Below, one piece after another: positions 35,160 to 46,130 of a stretch of 64,000 nt of DNA (position 1 is its first letter; the number at the start of each line of letters is the position of its first letter). The DNA is taken from NCBI GenBank assembly GCA_014218235.1, contig CM024766.1, positions 17,395,346 through 17,459,345 of the forward strand, read 5' to 3'. The DNA is from Colocasia esculenta (lineage: Eukaryota; Streptophyta; Magnoliopsida; Alismatales; Araceae). Position numbers and translations under genes: made by a program. The notes below the pieces were generated by a model, which was given only the letters and a program-made list of their open reading frames with translations, was not told where the DNA came from and searched no databases.

Positions 35160-35976
35160 GGATTAGAAGATTTCTTTCTATAATGGAAAAAAATGGAGCA
35201 AATATCTTGATACCCACAAAGTTGATTAAAAACAAAAGGAAATGTATGTGATAAAAGATTATTATTGTAACACCCTCCTCCGACTTCACACAAACACATA
35301 CGTAACCTTTGATCGGAAGAGGGGTTACGCTGACAAACTTTCATTATGGGTAGATATATCCGTGCAATGCATAAATCTAGCAAACCATTCCACAAAGGTA
35401 TCTTGAACATATTATATCTCACAAGGTAACAAGGTACTAATACTCATTACTTACAAGAGCTAAGTTTCTCTCTTTAACTTAATACATCAACAATTCAAAA
35501 TAAAACTACTAAACTATGCTATTTTTCTTCATCTCTTCATCATTCGCAGCGGAATTGGGATTCATGTGTAGCTGAGATTATACACACCTTCAATCTGAAA
35601 GGGTTGGAAGCAACAAAGGCATGAGTCGGAAGGACTCAGTAGGTATAAGTAAACGTAAAGTAGAAGCTTCATTTGCAGAACTGAATGAATATTCAAATAG
35701 TGCATACGTGGATCAAAACATAACTGCTCATGAATTTAATACTTAACATAAATGTTGGGTTGAATGCAAATTCATATCATTTCCCTCCTATTTTGATGAT
35801 GTCAAGAGGTGTTCTTAAAGCAATTTAATTGAAACATGTCAAAAACATCATACCTGAAATTCATGTTCAAAAAGTATTTTTCAAACCACATTTATCATTT
35901 ATGGTCATGATAAATCATTTAACTAATGATATATGTGTTTATTTTTCAGGTACAAACATTTTTATGCAAAAGATGA

Positions 35977-36370
35977 GTCGACACACCCATCAATGGTGTC
36001 GACACATCAACACAGATTCAAAGGCAAAATGTGTAAAAATGTTGAGACTGTGTCGACACATGTCAAGAGTGTGTCGACACGAGTGGCAGTTTTTCAGAAA
36101 TCAAGCCTACCTAGGTCGACACACTCTCAGAGCAGGTCGACACTAGATCCCATTCCCAGAACAACCAGTTTGAAGAATTGGGACAGCAGGTCGACACACT
36201 CTCAGAGCAGGTCGACACTAGACCCAGTTCCCAGAACAGCCAGTTTGCAGATTTGGGACAGCAGGTCAACACACTCAAGAGCAGGTCGACACGGGACCTT
36301 CTTCCCAGAACAACTTCTTACATATTCTAGACACTGTGTCGACACTACCACCAGGGCAGGTCGACACACT
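35977..36370 (+). repeat. S2: GTGTCGACAC-type palindrome array with 75-bp tandem repeat
   Basis: About twelve copies of (G/A)GTCGACAC lie in 400 bp. Part of the array is a tandem repeat with a 75-bp period starting at 36113, 36188 and 36263 (about 2.7 copies). Each period holds two GTCGACAC sites. Confidence 0.88.
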
Positions 36371-36486
36371 ACGGAAACTTTTCATCCTAAAGTTGATGGC
36401 TTCCACGTGTCCTTCTAGGGCGATCAGAATCTTCCTAGGAACGCGTGCCCTTGTATCCCAAAAGGGTATCTTTGGAATCCTAAGGA

Positions 36487-36496
36487 TATAAAAAGG
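36487..36496 (+). promoter_or_regulatory. S2: TATA box
   Basis: TATAAAAAGG about 735 bp into the LTR, just after the palindrome array; likely the LTR promoter. Confidence 0.65.
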
Positions 36497-38367
36497 TCTT
36501 TTTGGCCAGCCTTCACATGAGAGAAGAGACCCAACTCCCTTAGAGCCTCCAAAAAGCTCCTGGCGGCCAGTAAGAGCTCGTGTCTCCTTCCTCTGCTCTC
36601 CAAGTGCTTCCAGAAGACCAATTTCCACCAATTCAAGGTGTGGGAATTGGAATTTGATTCCTGAAGACTCCTCTGAAGCATTCCAAGGAGGCAGATCCTG
36701 TAGAAGACTTCTTTGGTGAAGAATTCGAGGAAGATCCAACTTCTCAGATTGCAGAGCATCGACTTGGACTTCAAGCTTCACAAGTTCCTTCCCAATTCAA
36801 GCTTCTACAAGGGAGTACACTGAAGAGCGAAGCCTTTCAATACAATTTATCTTTTCTTCTGTTCTTCTGAGATATCTTTTGAGATTATGCAAGTGCTTCT
36901 GCATAACTCTCTTCAGAGTTCTCAAATTTCGACTAGATCTGTTGCTAGAGGATCTTAGTCTTAAGTTGGTGTCTAGCAAGTTTTAGTGTGAGTATTGTGC
37001 TTAGTTTGTTGTGAGCCGTCGAGCTCAGTTTGAGTTGTCAAGCTCAAGGTTGGTTTGAGCAGTCTTGCTCAGTGTTTCTAGAGTAGTCTTGCTCTAGAGG
37101 TCGTGTGAGTTGTATGCTCTGAAGTGTTGGAGTTGTTAGGCTCCTTTGGGTGTGTAGCCCAGTTGTGTTAGTGAAGCCTCACGGGTTGTGAGGGCTGGAT
37201 GTAGGAATCACTTGGGTGATTTCCGAACCACCTAAAAAATCCTTGTGCATTTGTCTTCTGTGGTTTGATTGATTCATCTGCTAGATGCTTGCATAGGATC
37301 CGTTTTTAATTCACCTAATCAACTTGCTTCACATCTAAGTTTTTCAACTCACTCAAATCTAATCAGATCTGTAGTTTTTCACTGATAACATTGCCTCTGA
37401 TTCTAAATAGTTTTCAAATTACTTAAGCTTCCGCAAAAGTGGCTAAGATCTATTCATCCCCCCCCCCTTCTAGATCTTTTCCACACATTCATTTCGATCC
37501 TTCAATAAACATATAGCCCAAGTTAATTTCATGACGGGCTCAAACAAATATCAGAACAAAAGTCATATTTGTCTTTCAAAATTCATATCATAACTTGATT
37601 TCAGAACAAACTTGACAGACATCACTGCTCTCAAGAGGTTACTATATAATCGTAATTACATCCTCCGTGCCTAGGCAATTATAGCACCTTGGATCTTGTT
37701 CATTGCGCAAGAACGGGGTATAATTTTTTTATTACCCACCATCGTCAGTCCATTGACTTGGATTTACATACGTACAAACTGTCGCCCTCAGCTGATCACA
37801 AGTGGCTGGTGCTACCACAAGTGATCCTAAACCCTCTTTTGAAGAGAGCACTGTCTTCAGATCATAAACTTCTTTACATGAGCATAATGGAAATGGGAAA
37901 TCCAAAGGTAGTTTTGGTTGAGAATTAATACAAATATTTTAGTGATAAAGTAGCTCAGAGTTCAAGAGTATAAGAAAGACAATTGGCTGAGACAGGGTTA
38001 TGACTCAAGCCAATAACTTCAGATGATTTGAATCATATAAGAATCCAAAAGAAAATGAAGATCCATAATGGTCATCACAAATTATTCACATCTCATGAGG
38101 TGTTCAAACATATGAACTCTCAAGTGGTCAAGTTTTATAACCTCAATTGCCGAATACCGAAGAATAGACTCAATCGGAGTACTATTCGTAATTGCCAACT
38201 TTAAGAATAACTTAAGGGAGATTAAGGTACATAATGTGGGTAAACGTTGTAGTAGTATGACAGTAAATACCAAGGTAAATGAGAGGGTAACTTCCTTAGC
38301 TTTTGGGATAAAGTTTTAGCATAGATTTAGACATGAAAGAGTGCAGAAATTCAATTTAGGGTTGTAC

Positions 38368-38541
38368 CTGTCGACAGCCAAGAAGGGCCTGTCGACAGAT
38401 GGCTACAGACAGAGCTTTAGCTTGCTGGACTGTATGTATCTATCGACAGAAACAAGATGGCTGTCGACAGATGCACACAGTCCCAGTTATTCAGAGTTCA
38501 GGCAGGCGGCCTGTCGACAGCTATGAGCTGCCTGTAAACAG
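38368..38541. repeat. D: CTGTCGACAG palindrome cluster, left LTR
   Basis: Four intact CTGTCGACAG palindromes and two decayed ones (CTATCGACAG, CTGTAAACAG) in 175 bp. The same set is in the right LTR. Confidence 0.85.
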
Positions 38542-40288
38542 CCGCCTGTTCTTTACTCATAAGTGACTTTGAATGCACTCTAAACATGCTGACCATGGAA
38601 CCTATGAATCTGGCATGATGTATATCAAATAGAAGAGTCTAATTATAGTTCTCACAGTGGTTTATAAACTGAACTAGTGAGACGAAACGAGAAGTTTGCA
38701 ATTCAAGCTTGTCTAGCTAGAAACTAGACATAGAATATTGTTGGAAGTGTGGTCTTGATAGCAATGGATTATTGGGAGATTTTTACGAGATGGATAGTAA
38801 AACACAAGATATTTAATGTTCCAAATCAAGACTTGAGGTACAAACATCCGAATGTAAAGAAATCACAATATTCTAGGATATCGAAATTTCTAGCAAAACT
38901 CTATAACATAAACTTGGATCATGGGTGGAAGAAGAAGCTAGAAACCTACTTAATCTGTAAGAGGAGTGGAGATTCTTCTTTGGTAATCACATAGTTCCAA
39001 AGGTAATTAGGGAATCAACAAAAGTTTAGAGTTACAATCACATATACAGATTAAACCAAGATTGGTCTATAAGTCAAAGGCCACTGGTGTAAGGCTATGA
39101 TCTTTCTAACCAGAGCAGTGGGTAGAAGTATGAGGAGAAGATAGGAACCTACTTGATCTTGGAGGATAAAACCTTTTCCTCAAAAGCTCATGGCTAATGG
39201 ATGAATGGGATGCAGTCGTTGCAGTCCACAGGCAGTTACAACTTGTGGCTCGCAAGTAGTGGAAACAACAACTTCAGCAGCAGGGCCTTCCTCAAAGAAA
39301 CGGAGCCAACAACACTCCCCTCAGAAGAGATGCCCAGTGCAACAGAAATGGAGGAAAGAAGAGTTTAAACATCTGCCGCTGGGTAGTTTTTATAGCTCTT
39401 CCAGGTTTCATGCAAGCCGGCACGTCAGCCGCACAGGTGTTGAGGTAAAAACCTCATTCCTCCACCCACAGCCACGTCTCCCATGCATAAACTCTCTTGG
39501 TTACACACAAGTAACCTTAATGATAGCCCAACCCCTTAGCTAAGCCTTATCTTAATGTGTGTTGGCTTCTCCTAAGCTTCACACGTAGCTCCGGTAAAAA
39601 CCCAGAAAAATCCCAGGCGTAAATTGTAACGCCCCAGAAATTTAAAAGATTAAGAAAATAGAAGTAATTTGATTAAAATACCTTAGAGTTGTTAATAAAT
39701 TGTGATAATTGGATGATAGACTTAATTAGTGGTAATGAACATTATCCCAGTGTCGCACCTCGAAATGCGTGCCTCCACAGGGCGATTCTGGAATCGACGT
39801 CAAAATAAAAATCCGAGAACATCATAAATTCCAGAAAAATGTGGAGAAATTAAATATGTAATTTCATGAATTTTTCGACGTACGGATTTCAACGTACAAT
39901 CAGCGTGACCATTTTTCGGGTGATTTTTCACCTATTGCAAAATAAAATCTAAAAATTTATTAAAAATCATCACAATTAGTAAAACCATCATATTAATGTA
40001 TGGTTAAAATTTCATGATTAATGGATATCATTTGAGTATGTTTACATCAACCTTAGTGGACCAGCTGAATTACTTAGGATTTACGGAATGACTTTTCTGG
40101 GTTAATTGTATAGGGGGTACGTGGAGGCTTTAGATGAAGACAACACTCGAGGAAACATGGTAACACCTCAGTTACCATGTGTAACTCTCTCATCTTGCAT
40201 GGGCTAGGTGTCCAAGTGAGGTAAAAAGGATTCTTACCTTAACACCTACCCCCCCTACGTGTTCATGTGCATGTAATCGGTTTTGGTT

Positions 40289-40299
40289 CTATAAAAACC
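40289..40299 (+). promoter_or_regulatory. C: TATA box
   Basis: CTATAAAAACC about 665 bp into the LTR, followed by the CATCACCATCGTACAC stretch where transcription would start. D has a similar TATA box at a similar distance. Confidence 0.7.
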
Positions 40300-41171
40300 C
40301 TCCATCACCATCGTACACACCTCTTTTCTCTCTTCTAACTGGTGTGTGTGTGCTACATCAGAAGCTTCTCCACTTCCACTGCCATTCTAGTGAATTGAGC
40401 TATCAATTTTCTTTGAGGAAGCTTCAACGGTTGTTCTGGTTCATCTCCTTGGGGTGGATTGCTGTGGAACTTCTTCTTCGTGCAAGTGTGCTTTGCTTCC
40501 TTATATTTCTGTGGATTTCTGAAGCCAAGGATCTCACTCTCACTTCAACAAGGTAGGATTCTCCACTTGATCTTTCCAATTTCTTCTACCACCTCCCTTG
40601 GATTCTCTGGGTGGTGGCATGAAGAAATCTAAGTCCAATGTGAAAATCCAGACATTTGTGAAATCTAGAAACTTGATATTGATCCTATTGTTACCAAGGT
40701 TTAGAAATCATGTTCATGATGGGAAATCAACATGTCATCATGTTTTAGCTGATCCACAAGTCATAAGTATCTACATCTTGTTGTCTTCCAACCATTCAAC
40801 ACAAATTAGAGTGTTGCTTCTATTGTATAGATTAGATAGAACCTCAATGATTTTCTTCTTTTAGCTAACTTAATGTGTTGAGGTATGAAAAGACTCATTA
40901 GTTGGTTCAATTCATATAAGACTCACATAGAAAGATGAGGAGAAAAGAGTTCTAAGAAGTAGTACTTTCAATTATCCTCTTTGAGTTCACTTTTAGCTAG
41001 AACACCCTTGTAAATTAAGTCCCATGATCTTTAGTTTTCAGATCATGTTACCATGAGTTTTATATTTGAAACCACACTTTTATAGGGTCCAAATCATGTT
41101 AGGAACATTAGAGTAACTTTATAGATCCATTGGAGGTCAAATGGAATGGTTTTTATGCAGTTTACATAGCC

Positions 41172-41348
41172 CCTGTCGACAGACGAAGGTCTGCCTGTCG
41201 ACAGGAACCCCTGGCCAGAACCCAGGACTTTCAGCCTGAGTGTACCTGTCGACAGACCCATGCTGGCTGTTGACAGATACACACAGAGCTGAAAGCTCAG
41301 CTCTGGCAGAGCAGCCCTGTCGACAGCAGATCAAGGCCTGTCGACAGG
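41172..41348. repeat. C: CTGTCGACAG palindrome cluster, 5' LTR
   Basis: Five intact CTGTCGACAG palindromes and one CTGTTGACAG in 177 bp. The cluster lies about 870 bp downstream of the TATA box, thus in transcribed DNA. Confidence 0.88.
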
Positions 41349-42023
41349 TCATGACCAAACCTTGTTTCTAGCCTTGTTTTGACCCCGTTCTTTCATGAAA
41401 ATCATACTCTTTTGTTCTACTTGTTAGTATACCTTTAGATTATGTATTTTACTACCAAAACAACCATTTAAACCAGTCAAGTTAACCTTCTTGTCACCTT
41501 GGGTTATTACTACAAGTTCTGAACTTAATTGTCTTCGTGAGAGTGTCATTTCGAGAAATCAATGTCGAAAACAAGTTCATTGTTTCTTGTATATAAACTC
41601 TGAGTGATTATGAGTAAAACCTTTGTATTTCTTGATTCATTACAAAGGTAAGAGTGTGGTGATGACAAATTGAGAGTCTTGGACTCAATCTAAGAGTTTA
41701 TGCTTGGCAAATAAGGGCTAGTCCAGTCCCGGGAGGAGCACCCGAATTTGTTTAAGTGGCCGCGCGGAACGATAAAGGATTAGTGGATGTTTGGCATAGC
41801 ATCATTAAGTGTTTGATTGGTCATCATTTCATTTTATTGTGTGTCCATATGAGTTCAATACAATTCGTGAATGTTACTATGAATCCTTGAATCTTGAGTT
41901 CATTATTCCATAACTTTGCTATCTAGTGTCAGATAGCAATCTCAGTTTAGTTTGCAAAAGCATGGCCACATGTATAACTTCTTGTCACTTACCTTGTATC
42001 TTGATCTCCTTGATTATAGACTT

Positions 42024-42066
42024 GAATCCTACTGAGCTAGTTAGCTCACAGAATTCTATTTTTCAG
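42024..42066 (+). promoter_or_regulatory. C: conserved GAATCCTAC, hairpin and acceptor-like CAG
   Basis: GAATCCTAC (42024-42032) is followed by the perfect stem GAGCTA-GT-TAGCTC (42034-42047), a pyrimidine-rich stretch and TTTTTCAG. GAATCCTAC is the exact reverse complement of GTAGGATTC at the donor-like site 40553-40561. The same arrangement with different stem bases occurs in A, B and D. Confidence 0.6.
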
Positions 42067-42349
42067 GTAATCCAGATGGAACGAATGATTAAGGGGGAAA
42101 GTGTGCTGAGTGAACTACCAATCTACAAGGAGCTAATTACGCTGGTGTTTAATAGTGTTTAGTATAGTAAATGTGATGTATTAAGTTTCTGTTGACCTGT
42201 TCCTCATGAGATCTGAATGAGGAAACTTTTGTAATAAGACACTTATGAGGCTATCTTTGATGAATGGATATCGTGTCTATTTCCGTGTGTGTTAAGTATT
42301 CTGTCACTTCCGATAAATAGTTTAATTTATTAGGACGTGACAGATTAAT

Positions 42350-42362
42350 TAGTATCAGAGCC
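42350..42362 (+). other. C: primer binding site
   Basis: TAGTATCAGAGCC, seven bases after the LTR. One base differs from the initiator-Met tRNA complement TGGTATCAGAGCC. Confidence 0.82.
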
Positions 42363-42468
42363 TTAGTTCGATAAACCTAGGGAAATCAGTGAGATGGGGT
42401 AGAAACATGGGATTAGTTAGCATGATTTTTCTAATCATGTAAATGCTTAACCTATTAATTATTTCAGA

Positions 42469-42816
42469 ATGGACATGAGTGCTCAGCAAAGGTTGGTAGC
42501 TGCCTTGGAGATGCTCCGTCAAGATATGGAGCTACATGCTCAAGCCCAACGTGAAGCCCATGTCCAAATCAAGGAAGAGGTGCTTAACTTGACCGCGGGT
42601 GCATTTCTTGCTGGAAATCCTAGTGCCGCACTAGATGTAATGACCCAAGTCATGTATAGGTTGGACAATCTCCAGCTGGGGCAAGACATGTTGCTCCACC
42701 AGTTTGAGGGATATTGGGAGGCCATGACGGATGCGGTAAGGGAGCTATACCACGGAGCTGATGAAGTTCAGCAGCTGCAACCTGCTGAAGTTGTCATAGA
42801 TCTGACCCGAAACTAG
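42469..42816 (+). CDS. C: extra 115-aa leader protein between primer site and gag
   Basis: An open frame starting at the first ATG (MDMSAQQRLVAALEMLRQDM) after the primer site and ending well before gag (43134). The protein is Gln- and Glu-rich, looks helical or coiled-coil, has no Cys and ends VVIDLTRN. I recognise no domain. It does not overlap or join the gag frame, and about 320 bp separate the two. It might be a separate leader protein, a displaced N-terminal part of Gag, or chance. A frame this long without stops in an element whose pol has several breaks is notable. Confidence 0.5.
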   Translation: MDMSAQQRLVAALEMLRQDMELHAQAQREAHVQIKEEVLNLTAGAFLAGNPSAALDVMTQVMYRLDNLQLGQDMLLHQFEGYWEAMTDAVRELYHGADEVQQLQPAEVVIDLTRN

Positions 42817-43133
42817 AAGGAACTTAGGCAATATGTTCTTCTTTTGTAACCTCTCTTTTTGTATAAGTGATGGTTGTATGTACATAACTCCCAAGTGTGT
42901 GGGGAGTGAGAGGTTAAGGAGTATGTTTTTGTAATGTGGAAAGGTGGGAAGTAGAAGACGATATTAGTTTTAGTTGCTAATCATGAATGTACATTTTGAT
43001 GTAAATATCGATCAATGAATGAAGTGGTGCATTCTATGGATTTGCAACATGTATATGTGATGAATGCTAGTGGATGGATTGTGAAATTAATGTATGTTCT
43101 ATTGGATGTTTCAGATTTTTATCAAATCTTGTC

Positions 43134-44035
43134 ATGGATGGTGGGGATGCCAACTGGAAAAGAATGGAGAATTCAATGCATGATTTGATGCGAGTAATGA
43201 GAAATGTAGCTAAGAGTAACAGTCATAATGGAGCAAGTCTCTTTAAGGATTTTCGAAGTTTGGATCCTCCAAGATTTGCAGGAAGTACCGACCCAGATGA
43301 GGCGGAGAATTGGCTGAAGGGTATGGAAAGAATTTTTAACGTAATCCGATGTACTGAAGAAGAGAAGATACGTTTAGCAACATTTCAGTTAGATCGTGAC
43401 GCACGAGCATGGTGGGAAACTGTGGAGTCTACTTTGGAAGATCCAAAGCAAGTTGATTGGGAAGAATTTGTTGAGTTGTTTAATGATCAATATTTTTCTG
43501 AGGTAGTTCAAGAAAGGAAAGCTAATGAGTTTGCTAATTTAAAACAACTCAGAATGTCTGTATCGGAATATGAAGCTCAGTTTGCCCGATTGTCAAAGTA
43601 TGCCCCTCATTTGATATCGACAGAAAAATTGAAAGCCAGAAGGTTTATGAATGGATTGCGTCCCGTTTTCATTATGCAGCTAACTCCTCATTTGATTACC
43701 TCATATTCAGAAATGGTTAAAAGGGCCTTAGCACTAGAAGCTGCTAATGATACTGTGGATAAGATCAGGGGAAAGTCTGGGGAAGGATCCTCGGACCGTA
43801 AGAGGAAGTTCGAGTCGGGGAATGCCCCAAAAGTTCAGCAAGCAAATAAGAAGGCAGGGAAGGCTCCGGTTGCAAACAAAGATATATGTAAGCATTGTCA
43901 CCGTAGTGGTCATAAGACTGAAAACTGTTGGCGTAGATTGGGTGCATGTCTGAAATGTGGGAGTACTCAACATCGAATTTTGGATTGTCCTATGATTAAA
44001 AATGCGCCAGCAAATCAAATGTTCGAGCAAAGCAG
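43134..44035 (+). CDS. C: gag
   Basis: Particle protein. The start at 43134 (MDGGDANWKRMENSM) is preferred over an in-frame ATG at 43074, because the family pattern begins about here. Then come DPPRFAGSTDPDEAENWLKG, LATFQLDRDARAWWE, YFSEVVQERKANEFANLKQL and YEAQFARLSKYAPH. Two zinc knuckles follow: CKHCHRSGHKTENC and CLKCGSTQHRILDC. The frame is shifted near 44020-44035 by a one-base loss; the Gag-protease linker reads in the next frame from 44036 and shifts again before 44089. Confidence 0.9.
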
Positions 44036-44580
44036 GGCAGACTTCAAGCTGTGCAGGAAGTGGAATCAGAATCTCCACCAGAAGGCGGATGATAGAAGGT
44101 ACATTACTAGTAAACTCAAGACCCGCATATGTATTATTTGATTCAGGAGCAACACATTCTTTTATCAGTTATGAGTTTGCTAAGTCTTTGGAAGTGCAAT
44201 CAGTTCCCTTCTCACGCAACTTGAGGTTGCAACACCTTTAAGTGAGGGTAAGAAACTTAAGGAATATTACCCTAATAGTCAAATCTTAGTCAAGGACCAT
44301 AATTTGCCGGGTGATCTAATATGTCTTGAAATGTGGGATTATGATGTGATTCTTGGGATTGATTGGCTATCTAAGTATCATGCAAACTTGGATTGTCAAT
44401 TAAGACAAGTAACCTTTCTAGGAAAGGAAATTACTCCCATAACTTTTGATGAACCTTGCACCAGGAAAATACCTATAATATCAGCGGTGAAAGCATGTAA
44501 ATTGGTACAAAAAGGTTGTCAAGGATACTTAGTTTCTGTAACCGTGATAAATCAGAATATTTCAGGGTTGGAAAATATTC
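44036..44580 (+). pseudogene. C: protease
   Basis: Active-site block YVLFDSGATHSFIS is intact (44137-44170 region). A one-base loss near 44222 shifts the frame. In the new frame the domain ends with WDYDVILGIDWLSKYHANLD. The linker NIPVVREFPDVFPEEL follows at about 44575 and leads into reverse transcriptase. Confidence 0.88.
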
Positions 44581-45385
44581 CAGTGGTAAGGGAATTTCCT
44601 GATGTATTTCCCGAAGAACTTGTTGGTTTACCACCTAGCAGAGAAGTAAATTTCTCAATTGAATTGGTACCGGGAGCTACACCAATTTCGAGAACACCAT
44701 ACAGAATGTCCATGGAAGAGTTGAAAGAGTTAAAGAGGCAGTTATTAGAATTGATAGAAAAAGGGTTTATTAGACCAAGTACTTCACCTTGGGGTGCTCC
44801 AGTATTATTTGTGAAGAAGAAGGATGGATCTATGAGATTATGCATAGATTACCGACAGTTGAATCAATTGACTATAAAGAACAAGTATCCACTTCCAAGA
44901 ATTGATGATCTATTCGATCAACTGTCTGGAGCACATTATTTCTCCAAGATTGATTTAAGATCTGGATACCACCAACTAAGAATTCAGGAGCAGGATATCC
45001 ATAAAACGGCTTTTAGAACACGGTATGGACACTACGAATTTGTAGTAATGCCATTCGGATTGACAAATGCACCTGCTGCATTTATGCGCTTGATGAATGA
45101 TGTGTTCAGATCTTATTTAGATCAATTTGTGGTTGTATTTATAGATGATATATTGATCTACTCTAAGAGTATAGAAGAGCATGAAGAACATTTGCGAATT
45201 ACTTTACAATTATTACGGGATCACAAATTATATGCGAAGTTCAGTAAATGTGAGTTTTGGTTGAAACAAGTAATGTTCCTAGGGCATATCATTTCTGAAG
45301 AAGGATTATCGGTGGACTCATCAAAAGTAGAAACTATACAGAAATGGGAACAACCTAAGAATCTTACGGAAGTACGAAGTTTTTA
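44581..45385 (+). pseudogene. C: reverse transcriptase
   Basis: All hallmark blocks are kept: PYRMSMEELKELKRQL, RPSTSPWGAPVLFVKKKDGS, IDLRSGYHQLRI, YGHYEFVVMPFGLTNAPAAF and the catalytic FVVVFIDDILIYS. The frame is lost at 45383-45385 in a run of T, where a TAG appears; the thumb continues one frame lower from 45386 (SYYRRFVKD). Confidence 0.93.
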
Positions 45386-46130
45386 GGCATGGCCAGTTAC
45401 TACCGGCGATTTGTCAAGGATGTTTCTAGAATTGCTTCACCACTTACACAATTAACTAGAAAAGGAACTGCATTCATATGGAGTGAAAGTTGTGAACAAG
45501 CCTTTCAGATGTTAAAGGAATGTTTATCCACCGCACCAATTTTAGCCCTGCCGGTAGAAGGAAAAATATTTGAAGTCTACACTGATGCCTCGGGTATTGG
45601 ACTGGGATGTGTATTGATGCAGGAAGGAAGGGTTATTGCTTATGCCTCTAGGCAATTGAAAACTCATGAGAAGAATTACCCAGTACATGATTTGGAATTA
45701 GCCGCAGTAGTTTTTGCTCTTAAACTCTGGAGACACTATTTGTATGACAACCAATTTATAGTGTACTCCGATCACAAGAGTCTCAAATATTTGTTCTCTC
45801 AGAAAGAATTGAATATGAGACAAAGAAGATGGATGGAGTATATCAAAGATTATGACTTCAAAATAGAATATCATCCAGGAAAAGGTAACACTGTGGCCGA
45901 TGCACTCAGTAGAAATCCTGTAACCAAGGTATGTCAATTGCAAGTAAAGGAATGGAAGTTGTTAGAAGAGTTTTCTACATTGAGCTTAAAGACTAAACTG
46001 CAAGAAACAAGAGTTGTAATTGATAACATGATGGTGCAATCAGATTTGCTAAAGCAAATTAGAGAACAACAGAACAATGATCCTATGTTGACAGAAACTA
46101 GAGAAAAATTGGCTTTCAGATCTGATTTTA
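45386..46130 (+). pseudogene. C: RNase H
   Basis: VYTDASGIGLGCVLMQ, HDLELAAVVFALKLWRHYLY, YSDHKSLKYLFSQKELNMRQ and YHPGKGNTVADALSR give an intact RNase H with all acidic residues. The frame is open from 45389 through the integrase zinc domain to about 46417. The domain limit at the right is approximate. Confidence 0.9.

Larger units (their letters stand above)
35753..37504 (+). mobile_element. S2: Sirevirus-type (Ty1/copia) solo LTR, 1752 bp
   Basis: Starts TGTTGGGT at 35753 and ends ATCCTTCA at 37504. It is flanked by ATAAA at 35748-35752 and 37505-37509, and D's other LTR gives the empty site. The end carries a C-rich run 'CTATTCATCC..CTTCTAGATC', typical of Sirevirus LTRs. Palindromes lie upstream of a TATA box at 36487. 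A 161-aa open frame (35933-36418) runs over the palindrome repeats and probably exists because the 75-bp repeat is a multiple of three. No internal domain remains. Confidence 0.92.
39625..42342 (+). mobile_element. C: 5' LTR, 2718 bp
   Basis: Contains a TATA box at 40289, a 70-aa frame just downstream (40344-40556), a donor-like AAG|GTAGG (boundary 40552/40553), palindromes (41172-41348), a GC-rich block near 41720-41780, a perfect hairpin (42034-42047) and acceptor-like TTTTTCAG ending at 42066. A 78-aa frame (41926-42162) is open in both LTRs but has no known match. Confidence 0.93.

Noticed and set aside
41926..42162. 78-aa frame repeated in both LTRs of C (and 49827-50063)
   Set aside because: Identity only reflects LTR duplication; it spans the hairpin and acceptor-like site, which explains the conservation better.
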